Below are positions 1 through 5,604 of a stretch of DNA of 9,189 nucleotides, piece after piece; the stretch's first letter is position 1, and every line of letters starts with the position of its first letter. The notes under the pieces were generated by a model. The model was not told the origin of the DNA, did not search any database, and worked only from the letters and a program-made list of their open reading frames with translations. A program made the position numbers and the translations under genes. This stretch comes from an uncultured Prevotella sp. (lineage in GTDB: Bacteria > Bacteroidota > Bacteroidia > Bacteroidales > Bacteroidaceae), in assembly GCA_937906765.1 (NCBI GenBank), contig CALCUV010000193.1, positions 1 to 9,189 on the forward strand, written 5' to 3'.

Positions 1-125
1 CCTGTAGGAAGTCCCAAAACAAAAGGCTCGCTGCATACGGCAGCCTTGGCGTTAATCTGCTCGGCAACATAGTTTGCTGCCCAATTTGAAATCGACTGAT
101 AGTCGGGAGTGATAATTACGCGCAT
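1..125 (-). CDS. nagB: Glucosamine-6-phosphate deaminase, N-terminal part (cut by window edge)
   Basis: NagB converts glucosamine-6-phosphate to fructose-6-phosphate and ammonia in the cytoplasm, the last step of amino-sugar (GlcNAc, glucosamine, host glycan) breakdown into glycolysis. Only the first 41 codons lie in the window. They begin MRVIITPDYQSISNWAANYV and end FVLGLPTG. The last motif is the substrate-phosphate loop near the N-terminus of this family, where the usual sequence is FVLGLPTGGTP, and the spacing from the start Met fits NagB. The ATG at 125-123 is the only sensible start. No Shine-Dalgarno precedes it, as is usual in Bacteroidetes. A consensus promoter lies about 150 bases upstream, so this is the first gene of its transcript. 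A 6-phosphogluconolactonase-like relative shares the fold but is less likely given the sequence. Confidence 0.88.
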   Translation of the reverse strand, partial: MRVIITPDYQSISNWAANYVAEQINAKAAVCSEPFVLGLPT

Positions 126-196
126 AACGTTTATAAAAGATTTTAGGTTTAAGGATTCTGCTTCAGAAAGGTAAGCGCTTAGAGGTAAAAACTTGT

Positions 197-234
197 TGAA
201 AGATTTCACGAGCATCTTTCACCTTTGTAAAGAT
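197..234 (-). promoter_or_regulatory. Mutually exclusive hairpins in the nagB leader
   Basis: Three segments can pair in two exclusive ways. Positions 197-204 pair perfectly with 214-221 (8 bp, 9-base loop). Positions 214-219 pair perfectly with 229-234 (6 bp, 9-base loop). In the minus-strand transcript the shorter stem would form first and could then be displaced by the longer one. The same bases form a direct repeat of AAAGATTT, 30 bp apart (199-206 and 229-236), so they could instead be operator half-sites. The arms are seen in the sequence; a regulatory role is inferred. AT-rich DNA produces such pairings by chance fairly often. Confidence 0.3.
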
Positions 235-270
235 TTATCCTATAACAAAGTGAATTTTAATCTTGCACGA

Positions 271-302
271 CAAAGTTAAACAATCTTTGCATTATGCCCA
301 AA
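271..302 (-). promoter_or_regulatory. Bacteroidetes-type promoter for nagB
   Basis: Read on the minus strand, TTTG (302-299) is followed after exactly 20 bases by TAACTTTG (278-271). This matches the Bacteroidetes consensus TTTG-N19-21-TAnnTTTG recognised by the primary sigma factor of this phylum. Transcription would start near 265, giving a leader of about 140 nucleotides before the nagB ATG. It is the best promoter match in the window. Confidence 0.65.
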
Positions 303-469
303 TAATTTATTCATAAAAGTTGTATTGTGTTAGTTTATTCTATGTGTGATAGAGAATACAGGTGAATTTAGGGGAGTAGAGATTACCGTATTGTGGATTT
401 GCTTCACAAAAGGAATGTTGCAAAATCTTAAACAACTGATTAAGGTTTCTTGTCTATCATGTAATCAGA

Positions 470-503
470 TTTGTTGATAGTTTAAAATTTATTTGTAAAT
501 TTG
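470..503 (+). promoter_or_regulatory. Putative Bacteroidetes-type promoter for the Rid/chorismatase-like gene
   Basis: TAAATTTG at 496-503 fits the -7 consensus TAnnTTTG. Upstream, TTTGTTG at 470-476 supplies a -33 element: counting its final TTG (474-476) gives a 19-base spacer, and counting its first TTTG gives 22. The predicted start near 508-510 would leave a leader of about 130 nucleotides carrying the inverted repeats at 550-566 and 581-607. Confidence 0.5.
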
Positions 504-549
504 CCTAATTATTAGAATTGTAGCGGATTTAGGTGCTTTACTTGTAATA

Positions 550-566
550 ATTAGAGTCACTCTAAT
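550..566. promoter_or_regulatory. Perfect 7-bp palindrome in the leader (possible operator or hairpin)
   Basis: ATTAGAG, a 3-base spacer TCA, then CTCTAAT: a perfect dyad about 45 bases downstream of the predicted transcription start and 74 bases before the ATG at 640. The 17-bp size and symmetry fit a dimeric-repressor operator at least as well as an RNA hairpin, because the loop is tight and the stem AT-rich. No binding protein can be named from the sequence. Confidence 0.35.
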
Positions 567-580
567 CCCCTCCTCTTTAG

Positions 581-607
581 GTGAGAAAGAATTATATTCT
601 TACTAAC
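581..607 (+). promoter_or_regulatory. Imperfect 12-bp inverted repeat just upstream of the start codon
   Basis: Bases 581-592 pair with 596-607 at 10 of 12 positions around a 3-base loop. No T-run follows, so it is not an intrinsic terminator. It ends 32 bases before the ATG at 640 and could affect ribosome access or mRNA stability. The role is inferred. Confidence 0.3.
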
Positions 608-639
608 CTTGACAATTCAACATTATTTTGACATCTATT

Positions 640-1782
640 ATGATACATTCTATATATAATTTTGATGATTTAGGCATCCAAGTTGAATGTGCCACCTATG
701 AAGCAGAGAATGGTGTTAATGAACATCATCTCATGCTTCATGTTATAGCCAGAGGTGACTTGTTCTCAGGACAATATAAACGTTTGTGTGAAGGTGAAAG
801 ACGTGTATTGGATTTGCCTAAATTTAAGGATGCATCAGCAGTAATGCGTCGTTATTTTCTGTCGGATTCAACCAATCAAGTTGTTGGTATGAAAGAAACA
901 GACGCAAATTGCGCTTATTCTTACATTCAGCAACCTCCGCTTGATGGTTCCAAAGTAGCAATGTGGATTTATTTGGTAGATAATGTTGAAGTGTCGCATT
1001 GTGATGGAACAACTATTGTTGCTCACAATGGTTATCAACACTTGTGGCGCATGGGTATGCATTATGGTGAAGGAAATTCTGCAACACAAACGACGTATCT
1101 CCTTGAATCGTATGAAGCAGATTTGGAAAAATATTGTGCCACGTTGCGAGATAATTGCTTACGAACTTGGTTTTTCGTAAGAGATGTTGACACGCAATAC
1201 ATGGGCATGGTTAAAGCACGTAAGGAAAATTTTATTGCTCAAGGATTAATAGAACATACTCATTATATCGCTTCAACAGGAATACAGGGTTTACCTGCCG
1301 ATCCTCACGCTATTATTCAACTTGGAGCATATTCATTGACAGGAATGGAGGGTAAGCAGATTCATTATTTATATGCTCCTTCACATCTCAACCCCACGTA
1401 TGAATACGGAGTTACTTTTGAGCGTGGCACGGTTGTAGAATATGGCGACAGAGCGCATGCTTTAATTAGCGGAACAGCAAGTATTAATAATAAGGGAGAA
1501 GTTGTACATGTCGGCGATATTGATGGTCAAACTCGTAGAATGATTGAGAATGTAAAAGTTCTCCTTGATGAAGGTGGTTTTGCAGAGACTGATGTTGCTC
1601 AAATTATTGTATATATCAGAGATTTATGTGATTTTGAGCGTGTGAAACAACTTATTAATGAACATTATGCCAATGTTCCTCAAATCTTTACGTTAGCGCC
1701 AGTTTGTCGTCCAGAATGGTTGGTTGAGATGGAGTGCATCGCTATAAAGAAACAAAATAACCCCGAGTTTAGAGCATTTTAA
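640..1782 (+). CDS. YjgF/Rid-fold protein resembling FkbO/Hyg5-type chorismatases
   Basis: This 380-residue protein is too long for a single RidA (about 130 residues) but fits the two-part YjgF-like architecture of chorismatases (FkbO, Hyg5, XanB2), which cleave chorismate to pyruvate plus a dihydroxycyclohexadiene or hydroxybenzoate. The central part has RTWFFV (about 175-180) and ASTGIQG (about 211-217), similar to the RTW and TGIGG stretches I recall from that family. The C-terminal Rid-like domain (about 264-370) ends in VCRPEWLVEMECIAI, resembling their CRxxLLVEIE segment with its acidic residues. The arginine that RidA uses for imine deamination is not at the equivalent place, so plain RidA activity is unlikely. 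No signal peptide or membrane segment is seen. An in-frame TTG at 628 would add four residues; ATG 640 is preferred. No biosynthetic genes flank it, so the substrate is unproven. Family-level call is fairly secure; chorismatase activity is a hypothesis. Confidence 0.72.
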   Translation: MIHSIYNFDDLGIQVECATYEAENGVNEHHLMLHVIARGDLFSGQYKRLCEGERRVLDLPKFKDASAVMRRYFLSDSTNQVVGMKETDANCAYSYIQQPPLDGSKVAMWIYLVDNVEVSHCDGTTIVAHNGYQHLWRMGMHYGEGNSATQTTYLLESYEADLEKYCATLRDNCLRTWFFVRDVDTQYMGMVKARKENFIAQGLIEHTHYIASTGIQGLPADPHAIIQLGAYSLTGMEGKQIHYLYAPSHLNPTYEYGVTFERGTVVEYGDRAHALISGTASINNKGEVVHVGDIDGQTRRMIENVKVLLDEGGFAETDVAQIIVYIRDLCDFERVKQLINEHYANVPQIFTLAPVCRPEWLVEMECIAIKKQNNPEFRAF

Positions 1783-1828
1783 AAAGAACCGTATCTAAAT
1801 TTGAAGTAACTATACGCTTCTTTAATTA

Positions 1829-2391
1829 ATGCGAACATATCAATCTTTCATCTGCTTGCTGCAAGTGGTCATAAATTTCTGAATATACCTTTTTCTTGCA
1901 ATTTGTACTATTTTTGAGCGTGACTATGGCACAACCATCGTTCACGAATTTATCTACGATGCCCTATGGTTTCATCTGCTATGGGGCATCGTATTTCTTT
2001 GTTTTTCATATAAATGTATAAAGTCAAAGTTATGGTGAATAACTTTAGTAGGACTTCAACACGTGTGTTTCTTACTTATAGCGTTAGGAGTTTGTTTTAA
2101 GACGGTTTATACCCCCCAATTATTAAAGCTAGTTGTAATGCTGTTAACTATGGGAATAATATTCGATGCCATCTGGGCGGGAAAATCATGGGGAAATTAT
2201 TGGTCCTGGGACCCCAAAGAAATATGGGCGCTCATTACGTTCTTCTCTTTGTAGTTCCAATTCATAAGAGTTCCTATAGTTTCCTTAAACACAAGAAGAA
2301 TTACCATATGTTTGTGTGGCTCGCTTTTCTTTCATTACTCATGATATATGTGGGAGTAACTTACTTACTTGTTAGGATGCATAGTTATTAA
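1829..2391 (+). pseudogene. Decayed, internally deleted ResB-CcsA cytochrome c maturation gene
   Basis: Reading from ATG 1829 gives a ResB/Ccs1-like N-terminus: a hydrophobic stretch, then IFERDYGTTIVHEFIYDALW (about 1910-1969), matching the E-x-x-YGT...IY...W pattern just after the first membrane helix of ResB proteins. The frame is broken by TGA at 1880 and TGA at 2036. The same frame then continues into the C-terminal third of a CcsA/CcmC-type protein, including the haem-handling tryptophan motif [16 protein letters not shown] (about 2186-2233), and stops at TAG 2252. A frameshift at about 2233-2252 restores the family ending (VVPIHKSS...YVGVTYLLVRMHSY) up to TAA 2389-2391. About 185 codons remain where a fused ResB-CcsA has roughly 750-1000, so most of the middle is gone. 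A TAnnTTTG-like box (1796-1803) may be what is left of its promoter. In a living cell the protein would attach haem to exported cytochromes c; this copy cannot. Confidence 0.75.
1955..2006 (+). terminator. Strong hairpin with T-rich tail inside the resB-ccsA relic
   Basis: Bases 1955-1969 pair with 1979-1993 over 15 positions: ten perfect pairs from the base, then five more including two G-U wobbles, around a 9-base loop. On the plus strand the stem is followed by a T-rich stretch (1993-2006), giving an intrinsic-terminator-like shape. It lies about 170 bases after the stop of the 640-1782 gene and could end that transcript. Both arms are also readable as ResB-like codons, so the structure either arose during decay or is coincidental. 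The tail is interrupted by C and G, which weakens the terminator call. Confidence 0.4.
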
Positions 2392-2462
2392 ATGCTTGTT
2401 TAATCTAAAGTAAAAGTTAATGATTGTGGGGAATCACTAAGACCATTTTCTAAGTCTCAAAT

Positions 2463-2510
2463 AAAAAAAATTAAGTCTCAAAGTTTTTTAATTCTTTGAG
2501 ACTTAATTTT
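2463..2510 (-). terminator. Intrinsic terminator of the pgcA-nudC-rel operon (possibly bidirectional)
   Basis: Bases 2467-2483 and 2494-2510 form a perfect 17-bp stem with a 10-base loop, 10 bases after the rel stop codon. On the minus strand the stem runs into eight consecutive Ts (complement of 2463-2470), a textbook terminator. On the plus strand a shorter T-run (2507-2510) could stop read-through from the relic. An extra copy of one arm, TAAGTCTCAA, lies at 2451-2460. Confidence 0.85.
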
Positions 2511-2519
2511 AAGTTTGTC

Positions 2520-4694
2520 TTAACTACGACTTACGGCCTTTATTCCCTTTACGGTGCGTAGTTTCTTTATGAGTTGTGTAAGCACAGATGTATCTTTTAC
2601 CATGACGGTGAGGATGCCAGAGAAGAGACCATCGTCAGTAGAGTCAATACTTATGGAGCGCAACATGATTTGTTGTTCCTTTGAGATGATACTCGTGATG
2701 TTGTTGACAATACCTAAGTCGTCATGTCCCACTACGCGGAGCGTGATAGGGTAGGTTCCTCCACCTTTTCCCGCCCATTGCGCACGGACAATGCGGTAAG
2801 GGAAGCGCTCTTTGAGGACTGCTGCATTGGGACAACTTGTACGGTGAATCTTGATGCCACCTCCTGAATTTACAAAACCGAAGACCTCATCGCCATATAC
2901 GGGCGAGCAACAACGTGCCATTTGGAAGTCAATGCCTTTCAGATTTTGGTCAATGACAAGCACATCTGAGTCCGTGTCAGAATATTTGTTTTCTACGTCT
3001 TGCTGTAAGTTGAATTCTTCTGCTCTTCGCAGGGGGGCTTGACGTTCTAATTGTCCTGCTTCACGTTTCGCTATTTCTACGTAGCGCTCAATTACTTCAT
3101 TGACATCTCGGCGCCCATCGGTGAGGGATTTATAGAAGTCGCTTGCTTCCTTGAATCCTAATTTTTTGATGAGAATGTTGATGACGGTTTCGTCCCAATC
3201 GAGTTTTTTGTTTTTGAGTTTGCGCTCAAGAAGTTCGCGCGCCATGACAGCCTCTTTGGCTTGAAGATCGCGCACACTGGCTTTAATTTTTGAACGAGCA
3301 TGAGCAGTAGCAGCAAAGCTGAGCCACTCCAACTTTGGAGTTTGTGAATTTTGGGTGAGCACCTCAACGGTAGTGCCGCTTTCGAGAGGGTGGCGAATGG
3401 GAACTGCTTTTCCGTCAATGCGTCCGCCAACACAATGATCGCCAACGCGTGAATGGATGTGGTAGGCAAAGTCTATGACCGTGGCTCCTGAACCTAATTT
3501 GTAGAGGTCGCCTTTTGGGGAGAACACATAGACGTCCTGCTTGCCACTCACAGCAAGGTTATCGGTGAGGAGTTGGTCATTGCCCGTTTCAAGTGCCGTT
3601 CGGATGTTTGCAAGCCATGACTCCATGCCACTACCCGATGCTTTCACACCCTTATAACGCCAATGGGCTGCGAGACCATGCTCAGCAATTTCATCCATGC
3701 GCTCGGTGCGGATTTGCACTTCTACCCATTTGTCCTGCGGACCTCTAACGGTGATGTGCAAGCTTTCATATCCGTTGCTCTTGGGAACTGTCAACCAGTC
3801 GCGAAGGCGCTTTAGGCTGCTTTCATATTTGGCGGTGACAAGGGAGAACACTTTCCAACATTGCTCCTTTTCCTTGTCGAATGGGGCATCGAGGATGATT
3901 CGTATGGCAAAGAGGTCATACACTCCGTGGAAACCACATCCTTGCTTCTTCATCTTTTGCCAGATGGAGTGGATGGACTTTGTGCGCCCCTTAATGTGAT
4001 ATTTCAATCCCTCTTCGTCAAGGAGTTGGCGGATTGGGTTGATGAATGCTTCGATATACGCATCGCGACTTTCCTTTGTGGCATTCAAGTTGTCTTTGAT
4101 GTGATAGTAAGCCTCGCGCTCCATATACTTTAAAGAGAGGTCTTCCAACTCGCGCTTCAGTTGGTAAAGTCCTAACTTATGTGCTAATGGTGCATAGAGA
4201 TAAGCTGCTTCACGTGAAAGCGCAAGTTGAGCATCAAGGTTTTCTGTGTCCTTGGCATGACGCATAAGCACGACACTCTCAGCAATGAGAATCAACACGA
4301 TGCGCATATCACCAGCTTGGTGTACGAAGAGGTTTCTGAAGTTTTCTTCCTTAAACTTATCGCTACGGAGGAGTAGGGTGCTGATGCCGTTGAAGCGGTC
4401 GAGAATTTCGCCAACTTCTGCCCCAAAGATTCCTTTTGCTGCTTCGCGCTGACTATTCGTGTCAATGACACAATGAAGCAAGTAGGCTTTGAGTTCCAGT
4501 CCCTTTAATCCAATTGCCTCGTGTGCCAACATGATGGTTTGTAGTGCCATTTCGATGCGGTTATGCTGAAAGGCATTATGTAGGGGTGCACCTTCCTCGA
4601 TGCACTTTCTAATAAAACTGCGCAATGCATCATAGTCTGCTTTCGTGGGGCGGAGCAGGGGAGATTGGCAGATAAACTTGAGTAATGTAAACAT
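2520..4694 (-). CDS. relA: RelA/SpoT-family (p)ppGpp synthetase with degenerate hydrolase domain
   Basis: This 724-residue cytoplasmic, ribosome-associated enzyme makes (p)ppGpp from ATP and GDP/GTP in the stringent response. Order of domains: an HD domain (about 40-150), synthetase (about 235-350, with KGRTKSIHSIWQKM, NGYESLH at 307-313 and EVQIRT at 325-330), TGS (about 387-447), a zinc-finger-like RIS segment (CC at 595-596, HRTSC at 617-621) and a C-terminal ACT domain (about 647-724). The hydrolase site is broken: the usual HDxxED reads H74-C75-V-I-D-T with one residue missing, and the LADRLHNMR helix reads IAESVVLMR, losing the key Asp and Asn. It should therefore be synthetase-only. 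The charged synthetase motif is RLRD (296-299), like the RxKD of bifunctional Rel rather than the ExDD of E. coli RelA. It starts 56 bases after nudC and ends at the 2463-2510 terminator, so it is probably the last gene of the pgcA-nudC-rel operon. Confidence 0.95.
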   Translation of the reverse strand: MFTLLKFICQSPLLRPTKADYDALRSFIRKCIEEGAPLHNAFQHNRIEMALQTIMLAHEAIGLKGLELKAYLLHCVIDTNSQREAAKGIFGAEVGEILDRFNGISTLLLRSDKFKEENFRNLFVHQAGDMRIVLILIAESVVLMRHAKDTENLDAQLALSREAAYLYAPLAHKLGLYQLKRELEDLSLKYMEREAYYHIKDNLNATKESRDAYIEAFINPIRQLLDEEGLKYHIKGRTKSIHSIWQKMKKQGCGFHGVYDLFAIRIILDAPFDKEKEQCWKVFSLVTAKYESSLKRLRDWLTVPKSNGYESLHITVRGPQDKWVEVQIRTERMDEIAEHGLAAHWRYKGVKASGSGMESWLANIRTALETGNDQLLTDNLAVSGKQDVYVFSPKGDLYKLGSGATVIDFAYHIHSRVGDHCVGGRIDGKAVPIRHPLESGTTVEVLTQNSQTPKLEWLSFAATAHARSKIKASVRDLQAKEAVMARELLERKLKNKKLDWDETVINILIKKLGFKEASDFYKSLTDGRRDVNEVIERYVEIAKREAGQLERQAPLRRAEEFNLQQDVENKYSDTDSDVLVIDQNLKGIDFQMARCCSPVYGDEVFGFVNSGGGIKIHRTSCPNAAVLKERFPYRIVRAQWAGKGGGTYPITLRVVGHDDLGIVNNITSIISKEQQIMLRSISIDSTDDGLFSGILTVMVKDTSVLTQLIKKLRTVKGIKAVSRS

Positions 4695-4750
4695 CAGGTG
4701 GATTAAAGAAGATTTTAGATAATTATGTTGTGAGGAGTGTATGCAAAAAA

Positions 4751-5506
4751 TTAACCAATAATTGATTTTTTTACTTGGTCTATAAGTTGGCGCGCAAGAC
4801 TAACTTTCCCAGGTATAGCAGGGAGACTTCGGAGACTATACCAGCCGCCTTTGTTAAGTTCTGAGCGCTGAATCTGTAAACTACCACTTTCATATTCTGC
4901 AGTGTAACCTATCATGAGACCAGAAGGGTAGGGCCAGGCTTGACTTCCAGCATATTGTATGTTTTTAATGGAAATGCCCGTTTCTTCAAGGGTTTCACGC
5001 TTGACAGCTTCTTCAAGCGATTCGCCTGTTTCAACGAATCCGGCAACGAGTCCCATGTAGTCACCTCTAAAGTTTTTGCTTTGCACGAGCAATATTTCTT
5101 CGCCTCTCGTAATTGCCACAATGATTGCCGTTGCCAATGCTGGCCAAACTTCTTTTCCGCAATTCGTGCAACGCTTTGAAATATTAGTGTGAAATTTCAT
5201 TGGGTAACCACACATTCCGCAAAACTGAGAGTTGTCGTTCCAATAGAGCAACTCTCTTGCCTTACCTGCAAGTGCATAACACTCACTATCGAGTATTTCA
5301 AAAGTCTCACGAAGTCCCATCATCTTATACCCATCTTTACATACTGGGGATTCTAATTTTACGGCAATACAATCTATGCCTGATGGGGTAGAAAATTTGA
5401 TTTGCTGTTGCCAAGGGTGCAAGTCAACCACGTTAGAGAGGTTATGTGAAATTGCATTATCGGTAGTTAAGAGTAAATCTCCTTGACAGAAAGCGAAATA
5501 AAGCAT
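4751..5506 (-). CDS. nudC: NADH pyrophosphatase / NAD-cap hydrolase NudC
   Basis: NudC hydrolyses NADH (and NAD+) to NMN(H) and AMP; the E. coli enzyme also removes NAD caps from RNA 5' ends. The 251-residue length is usual for the family. An N-terminal NADH-PPase-like region is followed by a four-cysteine zinc ribbon (C96, C99, C113, C116). The Nudix box at 156-178 is complete: GFVETGE, then RETLEETGI with catalytic glutamates at 171, 174 and 175. The family-specific SQPWPFPxS motif appears as SQAWPYPSG (188-196), so the first Pro is Ala and Phe is Tyr, but the aromatic and second Pro positions are kept. No promoter is seen in the 98 bases after pgcA, so co-transcription with pgcA and rel is likely. 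The ATG at 5506 has no Shine-Dalgarno; a 12-bp inverted repeat and a small overlapping frame lie just upstream. Confidence 0.93.
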   Translation of the reverse strand: MLYFAFCQGDLLLTTDNAISHNLSNVVDLHPWQQQIKFSTPSGIDCIAVKLESPVCKDGYKMMGLRETFEILDSECYALAGKARELLYWNDNSQFCGMCGYPMKFHTNISKRCTNCGKEVWPALATAIIVAITRGEEILLVQSKNFRGDYMGLVAGFVETGESLEEAVKRETLEETGISIKNIQYAGSQAWPYPSGLMIGYTAEYESGSLQIQRSELNKGGWYSLRSLPAIPGKVSLARQLIDQVKKSIIG

Positions 5507-5520
5507 AATTAATAATAAAT

Positions 5521-5577
5521 GAGAAAGGAGAATTATACAATGCCGACTCTTCGCACATCATACGTTTCTCCTTTCTC
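5521..5577 (-). repeat. 12-bp inverted repeat between pgcA and nudC
   Basis: GAGAAAGGAGAA (5521-5532) is perfectly inverted at 5566-5577, with a 33-base loop that can fold further (ATG/CAT and CGA/TCG pairs). It occupies most of the 98-base gap between the pgcA stop and nudC start. On the minus strand no good T-run follows, so it is more likely a partial attenuator, RNA-processing or stability element than a full terminator. Its purine arm gives the minus strand two tandem AAGGAG sequences, unusual for this phylum. Confidence 0.45.
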
Positions 5578-5604
5578 CTTTTTACGTTTTAGGAATAATC
5601 TTGA

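Larger units (their letters stand above)
126..639. other. Divergent intergenic region between nagB and the Rid/chorismatase-like gene
   Basis: These 514 AT-rich bases hold the nagB promoter and leader (minus strand, 126-302) and the promoter and leader of the plus-strand gene (470-639). Between 303 and 469 I see no credible gene, RNA or strong repeat. A perfect 10-bp palindrome, TAAGCGCTTA, lies at 172-181 inside the nagB leader. The hexamer AAAGAT or its complement recurs at 136-141, 199-204, 214-219, 229-234 and 283-288. Confidence 0.7.

Noticed and set aside
415..477. A 20-codon frame in the left intergenic region
   Set aside because: It is very short, overlaps the predicted -33 element, has poorly spaced upstream purines and resembles nothing I know.
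1783..1828. Possible terminator directly after the Rid-fold gene (GAAG...CTTCTTT around 1803-1822)
   Set aside because: Only about four base pairs can form and the T-run is short; the hairpin at 1955-1993 is a much better candidate.
1829..2254. Reading the in-frame TGA codons of the cytochrome-maturation relic as tryptophan (recoding)
   Set aside because: The frame also has a TAG stop and a frameshift, and most of the protein is missing. The other genes use only TGG for tryptophan and show no internal TGA.
3158..3469. A 103-codon minus-strand frame inside the rel gene
   Set aside because: It is out of frame within a strongly conserved coding region and has no recognisable features.
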